Assembly (NCBI GenBank): GCA_900169235.1
Contig: FWCC01000472.1
Span: forward strand, 1 to 64,000
Length of the DNA: 64,000 bases
Reading direction: 5' to 3'
From: Zarea fungicola
Taxonomy: Eukaryota; Ascomycota; Sordariomycetes; Hypocreales; Cordycipitaceae
This document shows, one piece after another, positions 1 through 10,191 of this stretch. How positions within the stretch are numbered: the first letter of the stretch is position 1; every line of letters starts with the position of its first letter. The notes below the pieces were generated by a model. The model was not told the origin of the DNA and ran no database searches. It was given only the letters and a program-made list of their open reading frames with translations. The translations under genes were made by a program, and so were the position numbers.

Positions 1-659
1 TTTTTTGTCACCCCCTTGCTAGGCTGGGGGTAGGGACGCTAGGCGGGCTGGGCTAGGCTGGGCTTGCGCAGAGGCATATTTGACAGTCCGTAACAAACTA
101 CTAAACTACTAGTGGCCATGGATGCCCCAAAAGAGATCAATAAAGAGCCGCAATTCACCCAGGCCGGATCCGCTACACCGCCCTGACGCTTAGAGCCTAA
201 TATGTATGTACCAATGTACCCAGCAGCTGCTGTCAGCTAAAATAAGATGCCGTGCAACGCCTAATACCTTACTAAAGTACTCCGTACTGACTGCTCTGCT
301 GCATCAAGCCTTGCCGTCTGCCGTCCGCCCAGGCACAGGCAGAATTAGGCGTTGCCGGCAGAAAAGAAAGATACATGCTCGACTTGTACTTTTTGTACTC
401 TGCCACTCAAACCCGCAGCGTCCCCAGAATCGACGAGTAACGGTTCATTCTCTCGGCTGCTGTGACGTTCGGCTGCATGGATTAAAATTTTCCTCTCGGC
501 GATTTTAATTTTAATTTTAATTTATTTTCAGTTTGATGGTTTTTTTTTAGCGTCATTTTCGCCTAGCTTTTGCAGGAAAGCTGTCATACCATTCTGCGGT
601 CGTTTTCGGGCCCATCTTTCTTCATTCGCCGGCAGACCACGACACAGGCAAACACACCA
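1..659. other. Upstream region, no gene seen
   Basis: I see no supported gene here. The first 65 bases hold an imperfect repeat of the unit CTAGGCTGGG (at 19-28 and 53-62, with a related CTAGGCGGGCTGGG between). The 500-570 part is AT-rich and T-rich and is the likely promoter and leader of the Atp23 gene that starts at 660. Confidence 0.5.
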
Positions 660-1797
660 ATGGCTCCTCCAGATGCCTCAATAGGGGCTGCCGCTGCGGC
701 CAAGCCGTCCTCACCCCCCAAAGAAGTCGTCAATGATCCCGCACGCACCGGCTTCGACCCTCAGACCAAATGGTGGATGAACTACTTCAGCATCCTCTCG
801 GGCAAGATGACCCCGGAGGGCCAGTTCCACTATCGTGAATGGCGCTACAAGGTCCACGAGGAGCGCGACTGCAAGCGCTGCGACGACTACCGCGACTGGG
901 CCTTTCGCTACTCCCCCGTCGTACGCTTTCTCCAGGGCAAAGTAGCCGACCTCAACGGCCGTCTTGATGCATCCAATGTCGTCTGCCGTCGTTGCCCCGC
1001 CCGTCTGGAGGACGACGGCCAAGTTCATCGCCAGTCTGGCGGTTTCAGCCCAAGTCACGGCATCCTGCTCTGCGCCAACGAGATCCGTGACCGCAAGCAC
1101 TTGGAGGACACGCTTGCACACGAAATGGTGCACGCATGGGATCACCTGCGCTGGAAGGTGGACTGGACCGGTGACAAGGACCTGAAGCACGCTGCATGTA
1201 CCGAGGTATGTAGGATCGACAAAGACATCTGAGATGGTTGCCCATCCCTCACTCACTCAACTCACACCGTTTTTACAACTTGTCCCATTTCTTATTGCAT
1301 TCACTCTCCCATCCCGTCTCTCTCATTCTTTCAAAACCACGCTACTGACAACCCGTTTTTGCCCATTTGCGTCACACCATTTCTTTGCACATCATTTCCT
1401 CTTACAACCTTATTCCTGCAACTCACAAACTACTACTACGCACATCCACAGTAGCCCAGCCCCTCCCCCACTCAACCCAATACTTGCTACCTGCTATTCT
1501 CTCTCACTACTTGCAACAAGAACGCTGCCAAGCAATGTCCAAGCTAACCAATTGGCCCTGCTCTTGTAGATTCGTGCATCAATGCTCAGCGGTGAGTGTC
1601 GCTGGACACGCGAGGCCTTCACCCGTGGCAACTGGACTCTCACGCAGCAGTTTCAAAACTGCGTCCGCAAGCGAGCCATCCAGTCTGTCATGGCCCGTCC
1701 CCGGTGCAAAGATGACCTCCAAGCCACACAAGTCGTCAACCAAGTCTGGGACTCGTGCTTCTCTGACACGAGGCCGTTTGATGAAGTGTACCGCTAG
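660..1797 (+). CDS. atp23: Mitochondrial inner membrane protease Atp23
   Basis: Two exons, 660-1205 and 1570-1797, encode 257 residues. The intron starts GTATGT and ends TTGTAG, and at 364 nt it is long for a fungus. Atp23 is a zinc metalloprotease of the mitochondrial intermembrane space that processes Atp6 precursor and acts as a chaperone for F1Fo ATP synthase assembly. The zinc motif HEMVH is at residues 154-158, with the conserved DHLRWKVDW stretch just after it. Cysteine pairs (CKRC, CRRC) and the C-terminal block with CRWTRE and MARPRCK match the family; the cysteines fit a twin-CxxC-type imported intermembrane-space protein. I chose the ATG at 660 because the upstream in-frame sequence has no ATG. 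Length is normal for fungal Atp23. Confidence 0.93.
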
Positions 1798-2505
1798 CTG
1801 TGGAGAGAGGCAAAGAGGGTGAAGGAAACGCCATGCATGCCCTTGCCTGCCTGCATACTGCATACAGATACATGCATAGCCCTCTTCACCTTCTCCGCAA
1901 CGTCATATTCCCTCCGCCCTCCCTATTTCATGCAAGCTTCTGCTTTAGCTTATTGCTTGCATGCTGTACTATTACATGTCGTTTTGAGGCTTGGCTGAGA
2001 GGCTTGGGCCTGCAGGGCTGTTGTTTTCCCCGATTCTGACCCGTTGGCCCGACATTCCTCCTGCCAGCCTGTTTCGTTATTTTCTTGTAAACTACAACGC
2101 TCAATACGACCGTGACGATACCCCTCCCACTAGCATAAAAAAGACAAGTCAAACCAACAAAAGCTATTCATTAGATTGAGTTTTAAGGAGATTAAATTCA
2201 AGTAGAAATAATCAGTTGTTAAAAGACTGTATCATAACATGCAGCAAAACTCAAACTGTAACGAAACAGTTAACTGAGAAAAAAAAAGAGGACAGAAACC
2301 GAATGACTCCTTCACATGCATACCTAAATGAAAACACCCCATTATTTCCCTGCGCCGTTTGACCTATTAAAAACATACGAGAAGAAAAAAAAAGCCGCAA
2401 CTTTCTGCGTTCAAAGTACCAATGCAACGCTCAGCAATGCCACCCCCTTCCGGACTACGTCATAAGTCGCAGACTCAGCTTACTTGTACCACCACAAGAA
2501 GTCTC
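1798..2505. other. Intergenic region between convergent genes
   Basis: This stretch lies between the 3' ends of the Atp23 gene (+) and the Aurora kinase gene (-). It is AT-rich with A-runs and should hold both 3' untranslated regions. No coding sequence is supported. Confidence 0.5.
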
Positions 2506-4262
2506 TCACTTATACGATTTTTCTCTGTTAACCACCCGTTCTCCTTTGACGCAATGCTTGACTATCCAAGGGTGCAGAGGAATCTGCTCCAATGGAATGC
2601 GCTTCTCCGGATCCAAAACAAGGAGCTATAGAAAGAAACATGGTTAGAAATAGAAACTCATTTGATGAACCATTGAGCATGTCGCTGAAGAGGCTTGATC
2701 GCGTCTTGCATCTGCGTTATGACCTGTACCAGGCCAACGTGTTCTCGGAGTCTCGGCAGTTGGCCCAAGTTTCAGTCGAATCCAAAAATAGGACAAGAAA
2801 CAATGGGACGGAGCCGTTTTGGTTGGCCATACAACCAAGAGTAGCCAAAAAAAGACAATGAAGAAAAATAGCAAAAAAAAAGACCAAAAGAGGGCCGAAA
2901 AGTAGAAGAAAAGAACAAGAAGAATAAGCATACCTTTTTAATCAAGTCAGTGGCCTCGGGGCTCACAAACGACGGCACCGACATGTCCGCCCTCGCAATC
3001 CTCCTTTGCGTCATGGTCGGTGTATCCTCAAACGGCGCCTCGCCGACCAAGAACTCATACATGAGCACGCCCAAGCTCCACAGGTCAACCTTTTCATTGT
3101 AAAAGTTGTCCGTCTGGCCCGGCCGCAGCATCTCGGGCGGCAGGTAGTCCAGCGTGCCGCACATGGTCTTGCGGCGGTTGTTGGGCGCGTGCACGCTCCA
3201 CCCAAAGTCGGAGATCTTGAGCTCCCCGTGTATGCCCACGAGAATGTTCTCGGGCTTGATGTCCCTGTGGATGACGTGCTTGCGGTGCAGGTACCGCAGC
3301 GCCGACGTCATCTGCGCAATGTACTGCGCCGCCTTCCACTCGGGGAAGCGGTTCTCCTTGCGCAGGTGCTTGTACAGCTCGCCCTTGCCGGCGAACTCGA
3401 GGATGAGGAAGACGCGCTTGCTGTCGTGGAAGTGGCCGTACATCTGGAGCACGTTGGGGTGGCGGAGGTTGCTCTGGATCTCAATCTCGCGGCGCACCTG
3501 GCGCTCGACGCCGCCGTGGCGGAGCTCGTTCTTGTGCAGCACCTTGAGCGCGCAGATGAAGCCGCTCGTGCGCTCGCGTGCGAGGTACACCCGCCCAAAC
3601 TTGCCCTTGCCGAGCGGCCGGCCAATCTCAAACATGCCGAGGTGGAACTCCTTGGGCATCATGGGCTGGTGAGGGACCAGCATGGCGGCCGCCTTGGCAT
3701 CCTCCGCAGCGGCGGCGGCGGCGGAGGCGGATGCACCCGAGTCGCGGGCGGATGAGGAAGAGTATGATGTGGACGGGAGTGGCTTTCGGGGCAGAGCTGC
3801 AGGAGGAGACTGGGGAGTGGCGTGATGGTGGTGTTGCTGCTGTTGGGCGAGCTTGCGATTGACGGCTTGTGATGGGAGCGTTACCGAGGCGGACACGGGG
3901 TTGCTTGCGGCGGCGTGTGATTGCAGGGCAACCTTGAACAGGTTTGTCCGACTAGTTCCTTGTGGGAGCTGTCCCGTGGTGGACGATGTGACCTATATGT
4001 GTAGAAGGCTGGTGTATTAGCAACACTGCAAGTGTGGCGTGAAATGTCTTGAAGTAGACCATCATAGACAGAGTGACGACACAATGGTCCGAAGGGCTGT
4101 GATGCGCTGGTGCGCAGAGGCGGTCTCGTTTCCCTTCCTCCTCGTCCTTCTCCTCAACTCCCTAGCGCGCAGACGTACCTTGACCTTTGAGTAGGTAGAT
4201 TCATTCTCATCCAGTACCGACATACGCTCAAAGCGTGACTCCAGCGTGCGAGTGGCGGCCAT
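2506..4262 (-). CDS. Aurora-type serine/threonine kinase (Ipl1/Ark1)
   Basis: Three exons on the minus strand (4262-4179, 3992-2934, 2625-2506) give 420 residues; both introns are phase 0. Aurora kinase is the catalytic subunit of the chromosomal passenger complex and corrects kinetochore-microtubule attachment. The order is a basic, low-complexity N-terminus, a glycine loop (GKGKFGRVY), catalytic Lys178, HRDIKPEN with Asp272, DFG with Asp290, and an activation loop [11 protein letters not shown] whose Thr304 is the expected phosphosite. This loop and YLPPEML are diagnostic of Aurora over other AGC-like kinases. The start at 4262 is supported by a short first exon ([14 protein letters not shown]) in frame with exon 2. 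Splicing of the last intron restores [14 protein letters not shown] exactly. The low-complexity His and Ala runs near residues 80-130 are typical of variable N-termini. Confidence 0.95.
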
Positions 4263-5168
4263 TTCGTTCCAAACAAGCGGGCTATAGATTTTAAAAAGGA
4301 AGCAAAGAAATAATGCACACGCCGATTGGTCGTGCCCGTGACGATGCAGCGATGAGGACCTTTGTTGGCAACACAAGGCTGTCGCAAGACTATTTTTTGT
4401 CTATTTTGTGCGTATTTGAAGATGTTTTGTTGTAGCATTCAGCCAGAGTATGGTCACTCGGTACTCTTTAGTTAGAGGTTTGCTGTGGTGGTTTGTGTGG
4501 TGGACCGAGTTGCGGAGCATGACCATGTCGTAGCCAAACATTTGGCTGCCAACCTGGTTGGCGCAGCAACCCGATATGGAATTCCGCCCTGCAAAGGTTT
4601 ACCACGAACAATGCGACATTTTTAATAGAGGGGAAGAAAGAAGGAAAGAAGTAAAGACGGAAATGGAATTCAGACCGATTACTTTTTCTTTTTCTTTTTC
4701 GAGATATTCTTTTAACTTTTTTTTTTTATATTTAGAACAGCTACTGTTACGGGTATTGTCCAGTTGGCAATGGGCTGCCACAATGAAGGGGCTCGCATTT
4801 CTGCGTCCAGATTATCAATTAATCGTAAAACCAGTTTTCAATCTTTTTGCTTGCTATCAAACTAGGAGAAAGACTATCCGTATACTGACTTTCCCATTAT
4901 TATATTATTATCCTCGTTATCCTCCTCATTATTCTCCTCATTATTCTCCTCATTATTCTCCTCATTGTCCTCCTCATTGTCCTCCTCATTATCGTTCTTA
5001 TTATCCTCATTACCATTACCATTACTATTTATAAACTGACAATATCCAAACTCTCAATGCTTTCGTATACTAGCGCTGAATGCCTTGCCAGTTAAAGGCC
5101 AAACTAAGCTGCTCAGTCTTCCAACCAAGGCAAACAAATCCAGATGATCCGGATAATCCAACAAAAAC
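4263..5168. other. Intergenic region with a 12-bp minisatellite
   Basis: This is the promoter side of the Aurora kinase gene and the 3' side of the unrecognised gene at 5169. No gene is supported. It contains pyrimidine tracts around 4680-4730 and a tandem repeat at about 4905-5030, listed separately. Confidence 0.5.
4905..5030. repeat. Minisatellite, about 12-bp unit
   Basis: A run of near-identical 12-base units, CTCCTCATTATT and the variant CTCCTCATTGTC, repeats about eight times and degenerates at both ends into ATT/ATC triplets. It is non-coding and sits between two genes. Unit and phase were read by eye, so edges are approximate. Confidence 0.85.
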
Positions 5169-6398
5169 CTACACAGGCACAGAAGGTCTTCTCTGCACCA
5201 CTTCATTGACACGAAGACCCATGGCATTGCTGTTTGCTGCCAAGGCGCTGTGCAACTCGTGAAAGCGCAGTTCGGCCAGCTGAAACATTGCCTGGTTGGA
5301 GAGCGCGACGAGCCTTTCCATCGCAGTACCAACGCGCTGGATTGCACGCTTCATTACCATGTAGTGCTCGGGTGTGACATAGCGGCGGCATCCCACATAG
5401 GCATTCACCCATGTCAACTCCTCGTCCATGTTCCAAGAGAGCATGTATTCCAAACCAGCGGGGTCGATACCGTAGACATACTTGAGCTGCCTCTCAGTGA
5501 TGATGCCCTCGTTGAAGAGGGTCAGGTCCACGCGAGCATCACCCCAAAGGGCAATATCGCCAAAGAACGTCTTTAGCCAAATCGCGGCTGGTCCGGTGGT
5601 TGGATTTTCAGCACAAAATTCCGTCATCTGTGTTTCAGTCAGCGTATGGAAGGAGACGCTAGTTTCCGAATCGGAGTCTGAGAGGGCAATCTCCGTGTCC
5701 GGGTCCGGGTGTTCAAGCTGTCGGCAAGCAAAGTGACGGATCCAAACAGCTCGAAGTGCCTTGTTGGCAAGTTCAACCTCTTGTAAGCCTGTGATTTCGG
5801 GGGAAATTCTTTTGTTGTAAACACTGTAGACAAATGAGTTGAACGGCATTCCACTCAGAATATCAATCGTCTTTACGGTAACTCGGCGACAATGCACAGT
5901 AACCATGTCGAGGCGGGAGAGGAACCCATCGGTTGAATAGGTACGGCAAAAATCTCCGTCGTTGGCGGGACAAAATACATACGACATGCTGGGATAGGGT
6001 CCCAGTGCGCGGAGGAGTTCAGTGGAAGCGACGGCTTGCATCCATGCATTGTACAGCGTACCGCACCGCTCACACTGCACAAGGCCATGGGGAGTGACAG
6101 CTCCAAAGTATCGACGTTGTTTGCCAGGACCGGCCGCAATTCGACTCTCTGGGAACCAGCCCCCAGTAGTGGTGTAGATGGCATTGCGGCCGCGCATGAG
6201 GTTGGCAAGCTCGGCGCCGTTCCACCCACGAACAATGGAAGAATAGAACATAAACCCGGGGGTATTGCCATTGCCATTCTTCCAAGGGATTGAACCTGAA
6301 GGACTGGCTACCTCGTAGTGCATAAAAGGCAGTGAATAGTATTTTCCCACGATTCGGTCCTCACCGTGGCTCGGCGTCCAGATCGAAGATGGACGCAT
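5169..6398 (-). CDS. Conserved-looking protein of unknown function
   Basis: I do not recognise this protein. From the ATG at 6398 it has 409 residues; an open frame continues 27 codons upstream. There is a good potential intron just upstream (donor AAG|GTGAGT near 6482, acceptor TTGGACTTAG near 6421), so either an extra 5' exon or an intron in the leader is possible. Visible elements are CERC near residue 110 and later FCPANDGDFC, which could be a zinc-binding set, and an acidic serine stretch (LSDSDSETS) in the middle. The C-terminal third is rich in predicted helix. No signal peptide or membrane segment is obvious. The even amino-acid composition and long uninterrupted frame support a real gene. 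Confidence 0.7.
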   Translation of the reverse strand: MRPSSIWTPSHGEDRIVGKYYSLPFMHYEVASPSGSIPWKNGNGNTPGFMFYSSIVRGWNGAELANLMRGRNAIYTTTGGWFPESRIAAGPGKQRRYFGAVTPHGLVQCERCGTLYNAWMQAVASTELLRALGPYPSMSYVFCPANDGDFCRTYSTDGFLSRLDMVTVHCRRVTVKTIDILSGMPFNSFVYSVYNKRISPEITGLQEVELANKALRAVWIRHFACRQLEHPDPDTEIALSDSDSETSVSFHTLTETQMTEFCAENPTTGPAAIWLKTFFGDIALWGDARVDLTLFNEGIITERQLKYVYGIDPAGLEYMLSWNMDEELTWVNAYVGCRRYVTPEHYMVMKRAIQRVGTAMERLVALSNQAMFQLAELRFHELHSALAANSNAMGLRVNEVVQRRPSVPV

Positions 6399-7340
6399 CT
6401 TGTTGGGGCTTGGTCGATCCCGACTAAGTCCAATGTTGGCAATGCAAGAATTTATTAGACAATAGACAGTAGTTGGCACTCACCTTGTGTATGCAATGCA
6501 AATGCAAATGTCTGTGAGGCAAATGTATTAGTGATGAGCCGTGATGCAACGACGCAGACAATTTGACGATGTAACAGAAGCGAAGCTGTAACCACCAAAA
6601 CAAGTTGGAATCGATAGCAGTTTTTCAATATTGCAAAATTATGTGAAGAGCGAATTGTAAAAGGATTTGGTTTGGGATATGTCGGCCTTTTATGAGTGTC
6701 AGGGACAGCATCGAACGTGAGAATAGAATAGCATTTTTCAGGCTGCATAGTATTCGACGCCGTAAAAACTCTACTTGTGCCACAATGAAAGCCGGAATTC
6801 CATGAATATTATTATGCCGGATTTTAACGCTGGTAAGCATTGAAGATTATACTTTGAAATGTTGAAAAGTGGCTGCAGGCGAACCCGGGGGGGAACAGCC
6901 ACGGGAAACCATGCCGACACTTCAGAGGGCGCCCAGAGATACAAGGGTGACGAGCATGTCATACAGACTGTGTAAGTATGAATTAATGATGAAATATAAT
7001 ACAATGTAAATCAAGAGCTGGTCTTTACGGAAAAAATCACTACACTGGTCTCTTGTTAAACCGTGGGCAGTGGCCGTCGTTGAAAGTGGGGTTCAGGCGC
7101 ATGAAGCAGCCGACTTTCTGCACAATCGTCCATTTCCCAACCTCAATGTCAAACAGGATCACACAGGACGGCTGCCATTTCACCCAGATAAACTTTTAAT
7201 TTCGAAACACCAAAACTGCGCAGAGAAAGACAGAAAAGTCTCGTCTGCTCTCTGATCTAGAAGCCACGCCATACGCAACAGAGGCCACACACGGCGCCGC
7301 GTCTCACCCACCACCCACTCAAGGTAGGGCCATTCTCACC
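6399..7340. other. Divergent promoter region
   Basis: This lies between the unrecognised gene (-) and tip41 (+). It may contain a small 5' exon or leader intron of the minus-strand gene near 6420-6480. I see nothing else coding. Confidence 0.4.
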
Positions 7341-8256
7341 ATGCATCACATCACCTCACCCGACCAGCCCTTCCCAACGCCAGAGTCCCTGGCGGCCGCG
7401 ACGACAACACATGTCCAGGGTAACTTTCGCATCGCCACGCGCAAACTGCCCATATCCAAGTCTGGTGCGATTGACGCCATGACGGAGCGCATCGGCATCC
7501 CCATGCCCGAGATGATCTTTGGTGACAATCTCGTGAGCATCACGCACGCGCCCTCGGGCTGGTCCATCAGCTTCACCACGCCAGAGGCCCTCGATGCCGT
7601 CGACAAGACGGATAGGAAGATGCTCAAGGTGGCCTATGCGCGCGACTGGGAGAGCACCCGCGAGGGCACCACGCAAAAGATTAAAGAGGTGGTCAAGCCG
7701 TATGACTGGAGCTACTCGACAGAGTATTCGGGCACGGAAGAGGCGGGCAGCAGCGGCCAGAAGCTGCAGGACGGTAGTGTGGCGATTCCGCTGGCGCTGC
7801 TGCAGCGCAGGGACCCGATTCTCTTCTTTGACGAGGTGGTCCTGTATGAGAGCGAGCTGGACGACAATGGCATCTCCATCTACAGCGCCAAGTTGCGCGT
7901 CCATGAGCACCGCATGCTTCTCCTGTGTCGGCTGTTTATGCGTCTCGATAATGTCATTGTGCGAATTCGTGATACGCGCGTCTATGTCGACTTCAAGAAC
8001 GAAAGCGTCATTCGTGAGTACACGGTCAAAGAGGCTAGCTTTGCTGAAGTAAAGAGGGTAAGTGCCTTGGCTTTTTTTTTTTTTTTTCAAAAGCTTAACG
8101 GAATAATATGAATTCTAATGGGACTAGGAACTGCAACTATCTGGTCATTTGCCAGACGACATCACCATTGGCCTGCGCGACCCCAACATTCTTGACCGGT
8201 TTCTAAAAGTGGTCGAGGTTAAGAATGAAGTTGTTGGGCTAAGACTGAGAGAATAA
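7341..8256 (+). CDS. tip41: Tip41-like protein, TOR signalling regulator
   Basis: Two exons (7341-8057, 8128-8256) encode 281 residues. The intron starts GTAAGT, contains a long T-run and ends CTAG. Tip41 binds Tap42 or PP2A-type phosphatase catalytic subunits and counteracts TOR-dependent inhibition of the phosphatase. The family core is visible: IPMPEMIFGDN near residue 55, WSISFTTPEALD, RDPILFFDEVVLYESELDD around residues 155-175, and the RVHEHRMLLLCRLFMRLD region. The second exon completes the C-terminal DPNILDRFL segment. The start ATG at 7341 is followed directly by family-like sequence. Intact and of usual length. Confidence 0.92.
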
Positions 8257-8587
8257 TTCATTGCATCTGCAATTGGTGACTAAATTTCCGCAACCAGGGT
8301 ACTGTAGAAACTTTCTGCATTTATGGGCGTCTGGCGCATCCTTGTACATAGATATATCCACATGACCAACTCACACGTTGCCCCAGTCATTGATGCTTTT
8401 CTGTTTTATGCAAAATTGGAAACTTTGGTTCCGTGAAGAAAAAAGAATTCATTCATAATTTTAACTTGCTTTCCACCCTATGCAAGCTTTGATCCATGTA
8501 CACTCCTTGTCGGATATCTGACAATGCATTCGCTAAAAGCAAGAAACAAAAGCCACAAAAAATTGTGAGTGAATAGACAGAACATGT
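8257..8587. other. Short intergenic region between convergent genes
   Basis: This sequence carries the 3' untranslated regions of tip41 (+) and the efg1-like gene (-). No coding sequence is supported. Confidence 0.5.
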
Positions 8588-9605
8588 CTACATCTCAAAG
8601 AAGCCACCCTCCTCGTCCTCCTTGTCTGCAGATTCCGCCATCGTCTCGCGCATAATCCGGCGACGCTCTCTGCGGTTGAGCTGGCCCGGCTTGCCGACTT
8701 CCTGTTTCTGCCCCGATGACACTGCAGAAGCACCAGCACTCTTTGGATTGCTGCGATCCTTGACTTGATCCTGCTTTGCAATGACGTTGGCCATTCTCTC
8801 TCTTTGTGGTGCTGATTTTGGATTGCGTGGGTGTGACTGCTTGGCGCCGGCGGCCTCCTCCCCTTCGGCGTCATTGCTATTTGCTGATCGCCGCTCCCGT
8901 AGTCGATTGAGTGCCTCGATTCCCTCTTCCATAGTCGATTCTACGACCTTCCACATGGGTGGGCGCTCGGCTGCGAGGGCCGCCTTGGCAGCAGGTGTCT
9001 TTTTATCGTTGTCGTCGTCGTCGTCGTCGTCCCCAGCCTCTTCCTCAGTATTCTTCTTGGCATTGCCGTAGAGACTAATGTATGTCTCCGCGTGGGGGTG
9101 GTGCATGGTGTATGCCTCATCGACCTGGGCAATGTGCAGGTCGGCCTGGAGTTTGGTGCGCTCGTCGTCGTCGGTGGCTTCGCTGAGTTTGCGTTTCAGC
9201 TGCTTGACAAGGCGCATAGCCTTTTTGCGCTCTGCATAATATGTTAGTATTTTTTTCTTCTTTTCTTCTTCTTCTTCTTCTTCTTCTTCTTCTTCTTTTT
9301 GCAAGATTATTTGCTGATATCAGCAACATACCAAAAAATCTAACCATGTGGTATTTTGTTATCATGGCGCTTCTTCGACGGTGAAAGCTCTTGTCTGCAA
9401 TCGTAGTCTTGTGTGCGGCCAGCTCTCGCTCCATGTCATTGCGCAGATTTGCGGGGATATCTGCATTGCGAGACATCATTCTGTTGATGCTCCTCGTTCT
9501 CTTCTTTGCCCATTCTGCTGAGCCATGCTTGGCCTTGTGTCTGCCCGCGCTGAACTTTTGGTGGCCATTGGTGCCTTGCCGGCGATTGCGACGAGTCTCG
9601 TCCAT
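8588..9605 (-). CDS. efg1: rRNA-processing protein Efg1
   Basis: Two exons (9605-9332, 9231-8588) encode 305 residues. Efg1 is a nucleolar coiled-coil protein of the small-subunit processome, needed for 18S rRNA maturation. The family signature is recreated across the splice: KYHMVRFF ends exon 1 and [15 protein letters not shown] starts exon 2 (phase 1 intron). The N-terminus is short and basic, the centre is heptad-rich and helical, an aspartate run coded by GAC repeats (near 9010-9035) follows, and the C-terminus is basic ([10 protein letters not shown]) and ends in acidic residues. The intron carries a CTT/TTC microsatellite next to its 3' half, an unusual place for slippage. The start at 9605 is the first ATG in frame. 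Confidence 0.88.
9247..9300. repeat. TTC/CTT microsatellite in the efg1 intron
   Basis: About twelve consecutive CTT units, flanked by T-rich sequence, fill most of the efg1 intron. On the transcript this is a purine-rich (GAA) tract between donor and acceptor. Confidence 0.9.
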
Positions 9606-10191
9606 GGCGTGGATGCTGTGATTTTGTCTCGTGGAATCGACAGTGGCGACAATGCGATGCCAATTTCTGGATCAATTTCCAGTGTATCGACTTCAATTGC
9701 CTACAAACACCCATCCAGAATTAATTGGGCAACTTTTCTACAGGCCGGAAAGATTTCCAGGCCGATAAGCTGATAAGGAATTCGAGGTGGGGCTCATCAC
9801 GTGTGCTGTTGGAGCTTCGGGCGGCATTGTGGGGAAGCTTCCACCAGCAGCCACCAGAGAAGGAAGGGTCGAGCTGCTGGTCAAGCAAGTCGAGCTTGGT
9901 GCATCATACCCTGGTCGACCTTCAACTTGCCTCTCTCACGCCCGCAGCCATACAATGCGACAGGCGCCACCCTGAATCAATGGCCTTGAATTCTGGCCAT
10001 TGACTTAGCTGAATGCCAACTACATCCAATAAATAATTCGATAATTTTTTCAAAGACAAAACCCGCCAACTTGATGCCGCCGTCTTGCGCCACCCACCTC
10101 GCCCGACGCCAACAGATAGGACATATCCCTCTCTGAATGTGAATGCCCGTCTGCCGCCAGCAGCGATAACTCAACATCAGTCAAAACAAAC
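9606..10191. other. Divergent promoter region
   Basis: This region separates efg1 (-) from the sea4/mio gene (+). I see no gene; it should contain both promoters and leaders. Confidence 0.45.

Noticed and set aside
711..1256. Long minus-strand frame opposite the Atp23 gene
   Set aside because: It mirrors the Atp23 coding exon in an antisense frame, and its composition follows from the GC-rich third positions of the real gene.
3006..3755. 250-codon plus-strand frame opposite the Aurora kinase
   Set aside because: It is a shadow of the kinase exon, rich in Val/Leu/Ala, without domain features.
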